The position numbers and the translations under genes are program-made. From Leifsonia sp. TF02-11 (GTDB taxonomy: Bacteria > Actinomycetota > Actinomycetes > Actinomycetales > Microbacteriaceae): a stretch of 64,000 nucleotides of DNA. Numbering within the stretch: position 1 is the first letter of the stretch; each line of letters opens with the position of its first letter. The notes under the pieces are model-generated. The model was not told where the DNA came from. It worked only from the letters and a program-made list of their open reading frames with translations, and ran no database searches. Where the stretch lies: contig NZ_JAGEKP010000007.1 in NCBI RefSeq assembly GCF_017565305.1, positions 310,001 through 374,000 of the forward strand. The letters run 5' to 3'. Of this stretch, positions 7,559 through 16,247 are shown in pieces.

Positions 7559-8736
7559 CCGGCGATCCACGGCCCGATGCGCGCCGCGACCGTGTCGAGG
7601 ATGCCGAGGTGAGTGGCGCCGGGGACGATCGCCGTCGTCGCGTGCGCGGCGTGGTGGGCGTAGGCGACCACGCGGGTCGGATCGAACACCTCGTCGTCCG
7701 CTCCGATCCAGACGCCGACCGGTTGCGGGATCCGGGACAGGGTCCCGGCCGCATCGGCGGGGTTCTGCGCGATCGCCATGTCGGCCGTGTAGCGGTCGAC
7801 GAGGTGTGCCCCCGCGATCTGGCCGGCCGTGTAGGCGAAACCGACGGCCGGGGCGTGCGCGTCGAGCAGGCCGTCGGTGACGGTGGCGGCGATGAGGGGG
7901 CGCTGGCACACGGTCGCGAAGTTGGACGCGTCGGATTCGAGCTCTGTGCCGGAGTGCAGCCCGAAGTCGGGCGCGACGAAGACGTAGCCGGCGACCTCGT
8001 GCGCGATCGCGGGAACGGAGTTGAGCACGACACCTGCTCCCGCCGAGTGGCCGCCGACGAACTCGGGGATGCCCGGCTGTGCGTGGTGCACGTAGTCGAC
8101 GGCGGTCTGCTCGTCCCGCTGCAGCTGGGCGACGCTCGGGGTGTCGCCGCGCGGGCCGCCGGACGCGCCGTGACCGCGGAGGTCGACGAGGTACGTCGCG
8201 ATCCCGAACTCCTGGTCCAGATCGCGAGCGAGCGGGAGGTAGCCCGCCGCGCTGTTCGCGCCGGAGCCGTGGGAGAAGACCAGGCTCGCGACGGGGTGCG
8301 CGGGGACGAAGGCGTAGTACGCGAGGCGGGTGCCGTCGCTCGCGCGGAGCGTGCCGGTCGGAGCCGGTGCGCCGGCGGTCGTCTGCGTCTCGTCGGTGGT
8401 CAGGCCGCTGTGCGACGGCGCGGGAAAGGAGCACGGCACGACCGCGACGGCGACGCCGGTGCCGAGTCCGACGGTGAGCACGCCCAGGCAGACGACGACC
8501 GCCGCCAACGCTGCGCGCGCAGCGCGGCCGATCAGCAGCGCGCCGACGATGGCGGCGACGCCCACGACGATCAGGGCGACGGCGAGGAGGTGCGCGCCCG
8601 TCCCCTGCGGAGCATCGGGGCCGAAGCCGATGACGCCGCGCAGCAGCAGGAGCACGCCGCAGAGGGCGAGGAGCACCCCGCCTGCGGCGCGGAGGACGGG
8701 ATGGGCTGGACGCGTGGAGCGAGTTTTCGGGGTCAC
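7546..8736 (-). CDS. membrane-anchored alpha/beta hydrolase
   Basis: This 396-residue protein has three strongly hydrophobic segments in about the first 100 residues. A hydrolase domain follows, with VFSHGSGANSAAGYLPLARDL, a LRGHGASGG loop, the nucleophile elbow GGHSAGAGV, and a late His in GATHLG with an Asp in GADDEVFDP. This is the full alpha/beta hydrolase triad. The closest functional class is monoacylglycerol-lipase/lysophospholipase-like (Hydrolase_4), probably facing the outside because the domain follows the third helix. It is convergent with the gentisate operon and probably independent of it. The substrate is unknown. Confidence 0.8.
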   Translation of the reverse strand: MTPKTRSTRPAHPVLRAAGGVLLALCGVLLLLRGVIGFGPDAPQGTGAHLLAVALIVVGVAAIVGALLIGRAARAALAAVVVCLGVLTVGLGTGVAVAVVPCSFPAPSHSGLTTDETQTTAGAPAPTGTLRASDGTRLAYYAFVPAHPVASLVFSHGSGANSAAGYLPLARDLDQEFGIATYLVDLRGHGASGGPRGDTPSVAQLQRDEQTAVDYVHHAQPGIPEFVGGHSAGAGVVLNSVPAIAHEVAGYVFVAPDFGLHSGTELESDASNFATVCQRPLIAATVTDGLLDAHAPAVGFAYTAGQIAGAHLVDRYTADMAIAQNPADAAGTLSRIPQPVGVWIGADDEVFDPTRVVAYAHHAAHATTAIVPGATHLGILDTVAARIGPWIAGHSA

Positions 8737-8798
8737 CTCCCCTGTCTACGTGCGTCGCGCGCGATCCGGCTCCCCCTGCGGGTGGAGCCGGGGTGGAC

Positions 8799-9392
8799 TT
8801 ATCCCGATCGACCGGTCAGCGAGTCGAGGTGCCGGGTGAGGATCCGCGAGGCGTACTCGGCCGCGTCGGCGCGCGGTTCCCACAGCAGCTGGAGGGCGAG
8901 ACCGTCGAGGAGCGCGTGGAGGCGCTCCGCTTCGAGTGCTTCGTCGCTCCCCGCCGCGAGCGCGTCGCACCGCGCGAGCTCGGCGACGGCGGACGTGCAC
9001 GCTCGGCGCACGTCCGCCGACAGGTTGATCACGCTCGGCTGCAGGGTCGCGTCGGTCAGAGCGAGGCTCCCGAGCTGCAACTGTGCGACGAACTCGGCGC
9101 GGCGGGTCGCGTCCAGCGGGAGGAGCTCGAGGAGGACCGCGAGAACGAGCGACGTGCCCTCCCCGCTGAGCGCGGCGATCCTGGTCGCCACCGCATCGCG
9201 GATCTGGTCGAAGCAGAACTGTCTCAGCGCGTCCTGCGTTGGGAACGCGCGGCGCAGCGACGCCGTCGCGATCCCGGCCTCCGCGGCGAGGTTGCGAACG
9301 GAGAGGGCCGCCAGCCCGTCCCGGGTCAGCACCCGGATCGCCGCCCGGGCGATGACCTCGTTGCGCTCGTCGTGGTCGATCAGCCGCGGCAT
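8799..9392 (-). CDS. TetR-family transcriptional regulator
   Basis: This 197-residue regulator has an N-terminal TetR helix-turn-helix (about residues 10-55: EVIARAAIRVLTRDGLAALSVRNLAAEAG followed by a second helix and a LRRAF turn). The C-terminal ligand domain is variable and all helical. Its start lies one base after the stop of the upstream membrane-protein gene, so the two are one transcript. A perfect TAGCACA/TGTGCTA inverted repeat sits just upstream of that pair and is the likely operator, implying autorepression (inference). Confidence 0.88.
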   Translation of the reverse strand: MPRLIDHDERNEVIARAAIRVLTRDGLAALSVRNLAAEAGIATASLRRAFPTQDALRQFCFDQIRDAVATRIAALSGEGTSLVLAVLLELLPLDATRRAEFVAQLQLGSLALTDATLQPSVINLSADVRRACTSAVAELARCDALAAGSDEALEAERLHALLDGLALQLLWEPRADAAEYASRILTRHLDSLTGRSG

Positions 9393-9393
9393 C

Positions 9394-9939
9394 TCAGCCC
9401 ACCGCCCGACCCGGCGCCGGCTTCTTCGGCCACAGGGTGTAGCTCACGGCCCAGAGCACGTCGATGCCGAGCACGAGGCCGAGCAGGGGGAACAGCCCGA
9501 GCAGCTCCTCCGTCCGTTCCGGCGCGCCGACCACCAGCACCAGGCCGCCGACGATCCCGCCGGCGATGGCGACGGCGAGCAACGTCCGCGCCACGTCCTT
9601 CCAGCACGCGATCGTGTACGCCGTCCCGACCGGCTTCTGCCGCGGCTGCGCGCCACGGAAGCGCGTGGCGAACTTCGCATCCGCCCACGCGATCATGCGA
9701 TGCCCATAGGCGATGGAGATGCCGATGTACAGCGCGGCGAGGCCGTGATGCCACGAGGCGGTCCCGCCGCCCAGGAGGTCGATCGCCACGAAGCACAGCA
9801 ACAGGAGGTCGACCACTGGAGCGAGGAACACCAGGGCCATCCCCAGACGCGGTCTCCCCGCCAGATAACGGACGGCGAGACCGCCCAGGAGGGCCACCCA
9901 GAACGCAACTTCGCACACAACGATCGCTGTCAAGACCAT
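9394..9939 (-). CDS. integral membrane protein cotranscribed with tetR
   Basis: This 181-residue protein has about five hydrophobic helices. A conserved-looking loop, ASWHHGLAALYIGISIAYGHRMIAWAD, lies near residues 62-88, and a charged cytoplasmic stretch AKFATRFRGAQPRQKP follows. The C terminus is basic. It resembles the uncharacterised YmcC-like membrane family, but I am not certain. It is the first gene of a two-gene operon with a TetR regulator, an arrangement common for drug or lipid stress responses. The start codon is about 10 bp from a perfect inverted repeat at 9951-9966. Confidence 0.75.
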   Translation of the reverse strand: MVLTAIVVCEVAFWVALLGGLAVRYLAGRPRLGMALVFLAPVVDLLLLCFVAIDLLGGGTASWHHGLAALYIGISIAYGHRMIAWADAKFATRFRGAQPRQKPVGTAYTIACWKDVARTLLAVAIAGGIVGGLVLVVGAPERTEELLGLFPLLGLVLGIDVLWAVSYTLWPKKPAPGRAVG

Positions 9940-9950
9940 GGTGGTTAAAG

Positions 9951-9966
9951 TAGCACAGGTGTGCTA
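9951..9966 (-). promoter_or_regulatory. TetR operator TAGCACA-GG-TGTGCTA
   Basis: Two perfect 7-bp arms with a 2-bp spacer lie 11 bases before the start of the membrane-protein/tetR operon. The position over the expected promoter suits repression by the TetR encoded in the same operon. The 5' edge is also close to the 3' end of the helicase gene. Confidence 0.65.
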
Positions 9967-9991
9967 ATTCGTGAATCTGACGTCGAGCGGC

Positions 9992-11761
9992 TCAGCGGCG
10001 CCGCGGCTTGCGCGGCGGCCGATCGTCGCGCTGCGGGGCGTCGCGGCGCGGGCGGGCCCCGCGGTCGGGTCGGAGCTCGATCAGTTTTCCGCTGATCCGT
10101 GTGCCGGAGAGACGGGAGAGCGTCTCGGCGGGGAGGTCGGCAGGCAACTCGACGATGGAGAACTCGGGCATGATGCGGATGTGCCCGAAGTCTTCGCGAC
10201 TCAAGCCGCCTTCGTTGGCCAGAGCACCGACGATCTGGCGCGGTTCGACCTTGTGCCGCTTGCCGACCTCGATGCGGTAGGGGGCCATGGGCTTGTCGTT
10301 CCGGGCTTGTCGTTGCGATCGGTCGCTGCGTCCACCGCTCCGGTCGGAGGGACCGCCGCGGTCATCGGACCGAGAGTCGCGTTCGACGCGCTGCGCGAGA
10401 GCGTCGTCCGCGGTGAGGAGCAGGGGCTCGTCGCCCTGGGCGACGACGGCGAGGGCGGCGGCGACGTCCGCTTCGGGCACATCGTGGTGCTCGACGTAGT
10501 GACCGATGATGTCGCGGAACCGCGCGATGCGATCCTCGTGGGCGAGGGCCTCCGTGATCGCGTCGTCGAAGCGGGCGAGCCGGGTGACGTTGACATCCTC
10601 GATGCTCGGCAGCTGCATCTGCGTGAGCGGCTGGCGGGTGGCCTTCTCGATGGCGGTGAGCAGTCGACGTTCGCGCGGCGTGACGAAACTGATCGCGGCG
10701 CCGCTGCGCCCCGCGCGGCCGGTGCGGCCGATGCGGTGCACATACGATTCGGTGTCGATCGGGATGTCGAAGTTGATCACGTGGCTGATGCGTTCGACGT
10801 CGAGGCCGCGTGCGGCCACGTCCGTGGCGACCAGGATGTCGAGCTTGCCGGACTTCAGCTGATCGACCGTGCGCTCGCGCTGGGCCTGGGCGACATCGCC
10901 GTTGATCGCGGCCGCCGAGTACCCGCGGGCCCTGAGCCGCTCCGCGAGGGTCTCGGTCTCGTTCTTGGTGCGGACGAAGATGATCATGCCCTCGAAGTTC
11001 TCCACCTCGAGGATGCGCGTCAGCGCATCGATCTTCTGCGGGTACGACACCACGAGGTAACGCTGCGTCGTGTTCGCCGAGGTGGTGGTCTTCGTCGCGA
11101 CCGTGATCTCTTCGGCGTCGTGGAGGTACTTCTTCGAGATGCGGCGGATCTGCGCCGGCATGGTCGCCGAGAACAGCGCCACCTGCTTGTCGTCAGGAGT
11201 GTCGGCGAGGATGGTCTCCACATCCTCCGCGAACCCCATCTTCAGCATCTCGTCGGCTTCGTCGAGTACGAGGTACTTGAGTTCGGAGAGGTCGAGCGTC
11301 CCCTTGTCGAGGTGGTCCATGATGCGGCCGGGCGTGCCGACCACGATGTGCACGCCGCGCCGCAGCGCCGAGAGCTGCACGCCGTACCCTTGGCCGCCGT
11401 AGACCGGCAGCAGGTGCACTCCCCTCATGTGCGCCGCGTAGCTCTCGAACGCCTCCGCCACCTGCAGGGCCAGTTCGCGGGTGGGCGCCAGGACGAGCGC
11501 CTGCGGGGTCTTCTGCGCCAGGTCGAGCCGGGACAGGATGGGGAGCGCGAACGCGGCCGTCTTGCCTGTTCCGGTCTGGGCGAGCCCGACGACGTCACGG
11601 CCCTCCAGGAGGAGGGGGATCGTCGCCGCCTGGATGGCGGACGGGGTCTCGTAGCCGACGTCCTTCAGGGCGCGGAGCACAGCGCCGTCGAGCCCCAGGT
11701 CGGAGAAGGTCATTGCGTCGTCGGTGTCTGCCTCGCTCTGCGAGTCTCCGGGCGTGGTCAT
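9992..11761 (-). CDS. deaD: DEAD-box ATP-dependent RNA helicase
   Basis: This 589-residue helicase carries the full motif set: Q-motif region, Walker A AQTGTGKTAAF, VLAPTREL, GTPGRIMDHL, DEADEMLKMGF, SATMP, IIFVRTKNETE, ATDVAARGLDVE and HRIGRTGRAGR. After the two RecA-like domains, a C-terminal DbpA-type RNA-binding domain is visible (about residues 490-570, YRIEVGKRHKVEPRQIVG). An Arg-rich tail ends in RKPRRR. Such proteins unwind RNA in ribosome assembly and RNA decay, often at low temperature. It stands alone, with convergent or unrelated neighbours. Confidence 0.95.
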   Translation of the reverse strand: MTTPGDSQSEADTDDAMTFSDLGLDGAVLRALKDVGYETPSAIQAATIPLLLEGRDVVGLAQTGTGKTAAFALPILSRLDLAQKTPQALVLAPTRELALQVAEAFESYAAHMRGVHLLPVYGGQGYGVQLSALRRGVHIVVGTPGRIMDHLDKGTLDLSELKYLVLDEADEMLKMGFAEDVETILADTPDDKQVALFSATMPAQIRRISKKYLHDAEEITVATKTTTSANTTQRYLVVSYPQKIDALTRILEVENFEGMIIFVRTKNETETLAERLRARGYSAAAINGDVAQAQRERTVDQLKSGKLDILVATDVAARGLDVERISHVINFDIPIDTESYVHRIGRTGRAGRSGAAISFVTPRERRLLTAIEKATRQPLTQMQLPSIEDVNVTRLARFDDAITEALAHEDRIARFRDIIGHYVEHHDVPEADVAAALAVVAQGDEPLLLTADDALAQRVERDSRSDDRGGPSDRSGGRSDRSQRQARNDKPMAPYRIEVGKRHKVEPRQIVGALANEGGLSREDFGHIRIMPEFSIVELPADLPAETLSRLSGTRISGKLIELRPDRGARPRRDAPQRDDRPPRKPRRR

Positions 11762-11813
11762 CGTTCAACGGTAGTCCCCGCAGGGTGCGTCCACCATGCG
11801 GGGACCACAGCTG

Positions 11814-12908
11814 TCACCCGATGAGCGTCTTCCGCCACCGCGCCGAGAACGACGCCGCCGCGAAGCCGATCGAGTCGTTGACATCGAGCATCGGGCGGTT
11901 CTCCTCGGCGTTCACCGTCTCCACGAGCGCGCAGGCGGGGAACCGCCTGGTCAACTCGCGGAGGTTGGCGAGCTTCAGCAGCATCCCGAGGCGGTGCCCG
12001 CGGTGCTCGCGCAGCACCAGCGTGTCCATCTGCTCTGCCGGCCGGTCGGACACGGTGGAGACGTCGAGCTCCGTGAAGCCGACGGCTTCTCCCGTCGCCT
12101 CCTCGACCACGATCGACGTGAGCGCAAGGCGCGGGCTGTCCGCCCAGAGGTCGTCGACAGCGCGAACGCGTTCCGCGGTCCAGACATCGGTCACGTCGAT
12201 GCCGGCGTTGGGTGCGTCGGTGCTCATCCTGGTGCGCAGGCGCGCGATGGAGTCCACCCACTCCTCGGGGGTCCTGCCGTGCCAGCTGACCGTCCGGTAG
12301 CCGGCCGCCGCGACGACCGCCTCCTCGAGGAGGGCCGAGAACACGTCCGTGTCGACGGGCAGCGGCAGGGCGCTGATGCGCGCGACCTGCTCGAGCGAGA
12401 AGCCCTGGCGTCGCAGGAACCGGGTCGACGGGAGGTCGAGCGGCACCGAACCGAAGCCGGTCGGAGCGGGGATCACCTCGCCTTCGACGCCGGCCGGGTA
12501 GGTCGACTGGTTTTGGATGGTGGAGCGACCCTCCTCGCGAGCCCGCTGTTCCAGGAGCTCGTAGAGCGCCGAACCGATGCCGCGGTCGCGGAACTCGGGG
12601 AGCACGGAGACTGCTCCCCAGCATTCCGGGGCGCCGGCCGGGAGCGCCAGGGTGCCTCGGGCGACGACGCGGCCGTCGACTTTGGCGACGAGTCCGACCA
12701 TCGACCGCGACTCGTCTTTCCAGTCCGGCAGCAGTTCGGCGGCGGTCATCACCTCGCCGGTGTGGCCGCGCTGTTCCGCCTCGACGGTGTTGCGCACGGC
12801 GGCGAAACCGATGAAGTCCGCCGCGTCGTCCGCGTCGATGCGGTCGGGGACGACGAGCGGCTCGATGGTGAAGCCGGAGAGCGTAGTGGTGTGATCTGTA
12901 GATGACAT
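11814..12908 (-). CDS. GNAT-family acetyltransferase with two GNAT modules
   Basis: This 364-residue protein is about twice the length of a single GNAT domain. The first module has the acetyl-CoA loop VLPEFRDRGIGSALYELLEQRA near residue 112-133. The second has TLVLREHRGHRLGMLLKLANLREL near residues 288-311. The architecture resembles mycothiol synthase and other double-GNAT actinobacterial proteins, but I do not see enough to call it MshD. The acceptor substrate is unknown. It is a single gene transcribed away from a TetR gene. Confidence 0.82.
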   Translation of the reverse strand: MSSTDHTTTLSGFTIEPLVVPDRIDADDAADFIGFAAVRNTVEAEQRGHTGEVMTAAELLPDWKDESRSMVGLVAKVDGRVVARGTLALPAGAPECWGAVSVLPEFRDRGIGSALYELLEQRAREEGRSTIQNQSTYPAGVEGEVIPAPTGFGSVPLDLPSTRFLRRQGFSLEQVARISALPLPVDTDVFSALLEEAVVAAAGYRTVSWHGRTPEEWVDSIARLRTRMSTDAPNAGIDVTDVWTAERVRAVDDLWADSPRLALTSIVVEEATGEAVGFTELDVSTVSDRPAEQMDTLVLREHRGHRLGMLLKLANLRELTRRFPACALVETVNAEENRPMLDVNDSIGFAAASFSARWRKTLIG

Positions 12909-13031
12909 GAAACCTCATTGTTGGCAGGATCGATCGACTCACCCACGGTCGTGGGGAGGAAGGGAGTCGCTGCTAGAGGATCACGGGGTTCAGCATGGCA
13001 CGGCGGCGCCGGCGAGGACAAGTCCGGGATG

Positions 13032-13583
13032 CTACGGCCGGGCGCGCAACCCGTCGATGATGACGCGTGCGATCCGCTCTCCGCTCTCCGGGCTGCGGGT
13101 GGTGGAGTACGCCGCCCGGAGGAGGGCGAGCACGTCCTCGAGCCGGATGTCGTGCCGGACCTCGCCCGCGCGCTGGGCGTCGGTCAGCAGCCGGCCCGCG
13201 TGTTCGCGCAGCCGGGCGGATGCAGCCATCACCTCCTCGCCGAAGCCGGTGCCCTCTCCCTCCAGGGCTGCGGTGAGGTCGCCTTTGAACCGGGACCCGC
13301 GGAACGTCGCGGTAATGAACTGTTCGAGTCCGTCTCCCGCGTCGTCGCCCTGCACGGCCACGGCGCTGAGGGCGTCGATCTCCTGCACGATGAGCGCCTC
13401 CAGCAGGGCGCTCTTGGTCGGGAAGTTGCGGTAGAAGGTCCCCACCCCGACACCGGCTCGCTGCGCGACCTCCTCGACGGACAGCGCGCTCGCGCTCTCG
13501 CGGAACAGCTCGGTGGCGGCGGTGAGGAGCTTCGCGCGGTTGCGCGCGGCGTCCGAACGCGGTGCTCGAGAGGTGGGTGCCAA
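13032..13583 (-). CDS. TetR-family transcriptional regulator
   Basis: This 183-residue regulator has the TetR DNA-binding domain in residues 10-58 (LLTAATELFRESASALSVEEVAQRAG, then VGTFYRNFPTKSALLEAL). The C-terminal domain resembles the SbtR-type, with the typical end LLRAAYSTTRSPESGERIARVIIDGLR. It is divergent from a SnoaL-like gene, and an imperfect inverted repeat at 13607-13632 lies between them. Repression of the SnoaL-like gene and of itself is likely. Confidence 0.9.
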   Translation of the reverse strand: MAPTSRAPRSDAARNRAKLLTAATELFRESASALSVEEVAQRAGVGVGTFYRNFPTKSALLEALIVQEIDALSAVAVQGDDAGDGLEQFITATFRGSRFKGDLTAALEGEGTGFGEEVMAASARLREHAGRLLTDAQRAGEVRHDIRLEDVLALLRAAYSTTRSPESGERIARVIIDGLRARP

Positions 13584-13606
13584 AACGGAATCACTCCTCC
13601 GTATAC

Positions 13607-13632
13607 TTAAGCGGAAATCAAGTTCCGGATAA
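13607..13632. promoter_or_regulatory. probable TetR operator between divergent genes
   Basis: TTAAGCGGAA and TTCCGGATAA are inverted arms that match at 8 of 10 positions across a 6-bp spacer. The site lies between the divergent TetR and SnoaL-like genes, close to the ribosome-binding site of the latter, where a repressor would block both promoters. Confidence 0.5.
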
Positions 13633-13647
13633 TTCTAGGAGATGACG

Positions 13648-14100
13648 ATGTCAGAAGCCACGGATACGGCACGGCGGTTCCTCCGGGTAACGGTCGACGA
13701 CCTGAGCGCGCTCGCGGAGGTCTACGGCGACGAGGTGGTGATCGAGATGCCGTTCGCGGCGGGGATCGCTCCGACGTCGCGGCGCGTCACCCGCGACGAG
13801 CTCCGCGCGCAGTTCAGCCGGGAAGGCATCCCGCGTTACACCGCGGTCAGCGGCGAGACCATCCTGGAATGCGCCGACCCGCACACCGCCGTGCTCGAGT
13901 ACCGACTGCACGGAGAGCGCGCTGACGGCCAGGCGTTCGCGACGGACTACATCATGGTGATCACCACCCGCGACGGGAGGATCGTGCACTCGCGCGACTA
14001 CAGCAACCCCGTGCAGGCGGCGCTCAACAGCGGTCGTGCCGACCAGCTGATCCGGCTTCTGCAGGACGCGGCCCCTGCGCGGGGCGACCGCGGCGAGTGA
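13648..14100 (+). CDS. SnoaL-like/NTF2-fold protein
   Basis: This protein of about 150 residues looks like a small cone-shaped SnoaL/NTF2-superfamily protein. It has an N-terminal helix (ATDTARRFLRVTVDDLSALAEVYGDEVVIEMPFA), a GITPTSRR-like loop, and a final strand pair TDYIMVITTRDGRIVHSRDYSNPVQA typical of the family. Family members are isomerases, hydrolases or ligand-binding proteins. I prefer the ATG at 13648 to the one at 13642 because AGGAG lies six bases before it. The divergent TetR is its likely controller. Confidence 0.75.
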   Translation: MSEATDTARRFLRVTVDDLSALAEVYGDEVVIEMPFAAGIAPTSRRVTRDELRAQFSREGIPRYTAVSGETILECADPHTAVLEYRLHGERADGQAFATDYIMVITTRDGRIVHSRDYSNPVQAALNSGRADQLIRLLQDAAPARGDRGE

Positions 14101-14137
14101 GCTGTAACACTTTTCCCGGCGCCGGACAGTATGGAGT

Positions 14138-14734
14138 GTGGGGACATTCGCGGACGAACCGGCCGAGCAGGAAGAACCGGCCGAGTGGGCGCGCGCCTGC
14201 TCGGGTGACTCGTCGGCGTTCGCCGCCGTGTACGACCGCCATCGGGAGCGGGTCTTCCGTGCCGCGCTGCGCGTGAGCGGCGATCGTCACGACGCGGAGG
14301 ACATCACAGCGGCGGCGTTCTTCGAGCTGTGGCGCCGACGTGCCGCGGTGCGCGTCGTCGGCGGGTCGGTGTTGCCGTGGCTGCTGGTGGTGACGTCGAA
14401 CGCCGCCCGGAACCAGGCCAGGAGCGTCCGACGCCATCGCCGGCTGATCGACGCGATCCCGCGCGGGGTCGACGACGGTGCGGCAGCGTTCGAGGCCGTC
14501 GACGACGCGGTCGATCATGCCGGGCTGGCGCGCGAGCTGCGGGCGATGCCGGACCGCGACAGGGCGCTCCTCGTGCTGACGGCGATCGAGGGCTACTCCA
14601 CGGTCGCGGCGGCGGAGGCTCTCGGGATCAGCGCGGGCGCCGCCCGGGTGCGGTTGCACCGGCTGCGCGGCCGGCTCCGGGAGGTCTACGCGCGACCGCC
14701 GGCTGTTGCGGACGAGCTGGGAGGTGCACAGTGA
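14138..14734 (+). CDS. ECF-type RNA polymerase sigma factor
   Basis: This 198-residue sigma factor starts at GTG. Region 2 is FAAVYDRHRERVFRAALRVSGDRHDAEDITAAAFFELW (about residues 28-66). Region 4 is the helix-turn-helix TAIEGYSTVAAAEALGISAGAARVRLHRLRGRLRE (about 147-183). It overlaps the next gene (GTGA), which encodes a membrane protein, so the two are translated together. The trigger and target promoters are unknown. A near-identical operator or -35 element was not identified upstream, although only about 37 bases separate it from the previous stop. Confidence 0.9.
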   Translation: MGTFADEPAEQEEPAEWARACSGDSSAFAAVYDRHRERVFRAALRVSGDRHDAEDITAAAFFELWRRRAAVRVVGGSVLPWLLVVTSNAARNQARSVRRHRRLIDAIPRGVDDGAAAFEAVDDAVDHAGLARELRAMPDRDRALLVLTAIEGYSTVAAAEALGISAGAARVRLHRLRGRLREVYARPPAVADELGGAQ

Positions 14735-15525
14735 GCGAGACGATGGATCCCGCCTTCGCGGACGGTCTGCGGGCGTCGCTGATCCGGTACGTGGACGCGA
14801 CGCCACGGCGACGCAGAGCGGCCCGCTGGCGGTGGGGAATCGGCGCCGTGCTCGTCGTCGGCCTGCTCGGCGGGGGCACCGCGTACGCCGCGCACGTCTG
14901 GGTGCAGCCGGGCGGCGAGGAGCACGCCGAACTGGCGAAGCCCGTCCGGGTCTCGTCGACGGGCACTGCCACGATCGATCTCGGCCCGCGGCCGCAGGGC
15001 GCGTCGCAGGTGTTCCTCGAGTTCACGCCGTACGACCCGGGCACCTATTCGTTCGGTCGCGGGGGAGCGGCGCTCATTGTGGGGTCCGCCGACCTCCCCG
15101 GCTCCGAATCCGACTCGGCCGCGAACCGCGCGGCGACCTCTGCCTACTTGCGGCGTGAGCAACTCGACCCGGGCGGCACGTCGTTCACGATCACCACGTC
15201 ATCGGCGTCGCTGCGGTGGACGGCCACGCTCACCTGGGTGAGCGCCCACACCACCGCGTGGGGTGTGAACGCATCGGGCCAGACCTACGGCATGCAGAAC
15301 GACACGGGGACACCGGACCTGATCGCCGTCGTGGCGACCAACGGCCGCGAGGGCTACGTGTACCGCACCGAGCTCGAGGACGCCGACGGCACCACCGCGA
15401 GCCGGTCGTTCCGCAGCCCGGAGGACGCGCTCGCCTGGCAGCGGGAACACGCCGGCACCGTCACGCACGTGCCGGTGTACGCGTCGGACGGCCGGACCAG
15501 GGTCGGCGAGTTCGACGTGGGGTGA
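14731..15525 (+). CDS. single-pass membrane protein paired with the ECF sigma factor
   Basis: This 264-residue protein begins at a GTG overlapping the sigma stop. Residues 1-30 are cytoplasmic and basic near the membrane, one transmembrane helix covers about residues 35-55 (WGIGAVLVVGLLGGGTAYAAH), and about 200 residues lie outside. The position suggests an anti-sigma or signal-transducing role. The short N-terminal part lacks a recognisable zinc-binding anti-sigma motif (no HxxxCxxC), so that remains inference. The extracellular part is Thr/Ser/Gly rich and unfamiliar to me. Confidence 0.7.
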   Translation: MSETMDPAFADGLRASLIRYVDATPRRRRAARWRWGIGAVLVVGLLGGGTAYAAHVWVQPGGEEHAELAKPVRVSSTGTATIDLGPRPQGASQVFLEFTPYDPGTYSFGRGGAALIVGSADLPGSESDSAANRAATSAYLRREQLDPGGTSFTITTSSASLRWTATLTWVSAHTTAWGVNASGQTYGMQNDTGTPDLIAVVATNGREGYVYRTELEDADGTTASRSFRSPEDALAWQREHAGTVTHVPVYASDGRTRVGEFDVG

Positions 15526-15560
15526 GTCGGGGTCGGATCCGGCGCGCGCCGGCATCCCGC

Positions 15561-16247
15561 TCATCCGGCCGCGTCGAGCCCCGCTGCGTCGAGTCCGGCC
15601 GCATCGAGCCCGGCCGCATCGAGCCAGGCCTCGGCGATCATCCGGTGCCCGGCCGGGCTCGGGTGCACGCCGTCCGACGCGATCGCCGGGATGCCCTGCT
15701 CGCGGGCCGCCGCGGTCATGCGGTCGTGCAGCGGAATGACAGTGGCGTCGTAGTCGGCCGCCACGCGCACGACGGCGGCGCGCTTGCCGTCGAGGTCGTC
15801 GAGCCAGGCGTGCTGGTCGGGCGTGACCGGCAGGAAGAACGGCTCGATCAGGAGCAGGCGCGGGAGTGGTTCCGGCAGTGCGTCCAGGAGACGGCGCAGT
15901 GTCGCCTCGAACGCGGCGGCCTCGGTCGGGTCGTCGCTGTCGAAACGGCGCCACATGTCGTTGACGCCGACGTAGACCGTGAGGACATCCGCGCGGGTGG
16001 GCGCGACCTCGCCGGCCCAGCGGGCTTCGAGGTCGACCGCGCGGTCGCCGGAGACGCCGAGGTTGCGCACCTCCGCGCCGTCGGCGCGCCCGGCGAGGGC
16101 GTCGGCGATGAGGTGGACGTAGCCCTCGCCGAGGGACGCCGGGTCGCTCCGATCGCGGCCGCAGTCGGTGATCGAGTCGCCGACGAACACGAGTCGGGCG
16201 GGATGCGACGTGGTGCTCCTCAGCTGGTCACTTCGCTCGCCCATCAT
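15561..16247 (-). CDS. SGNH/GDSL-type esterase
   Basis: This 228-residue protein has the SGNH hydrolase blocks: GDSITDCGRD near residue 24 (block I, Ser nucleophile), a Gly in block II (LGVSGDRAVDL), GVNDMWRR (block III, Asn) and SDGVHPSPAGHRMIAEAWL (block V, Asp and His). It starts in an overlap with the upstream TetR gene, so both are on one transcript, and GGAGGA lies next to the start. The last 20 residues are four copies of LDAAG made by a 15-bp tandem repeat, after the catalytic domain. No signal peptide is seen, so it is probably cytoplasmic. Confidence 0.88.
   Translation of the reverse strand: MMGERSDQLRSTTSHPARLVFVGDSITDCGRDRSDPASLGEGYVHLIADALAGRADGAEVRNLGVSGDRAVDLEARWAGEVAPTRADVLTVYVGVNDMWRRFDSDDPTEAAAFEATLRRLLDALPEPLPRLLLIEPFFLPVTPDQHAWLDDLDGKRAAVVRVAADYDATVIPLHDRMTAAAREQGIPAIASDGVHPSPAGHRMIAEAWLDAAGLDAAGLDAAGLDAAG
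15564..15623 (-). repeat. 15-bp tandem repeat, four copies, encoding LDAAG
   Basis: Four in-frame 15-bp units encode LDAAG-LDAAG-LDAAG-LDAAG at the very C terminus of the GDSL esterase. The units differ by a few silent changes, so the array is not brand new. The first copy probably belonged to the normal terminal helix and was then duplicated. Confidence 0.8.
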
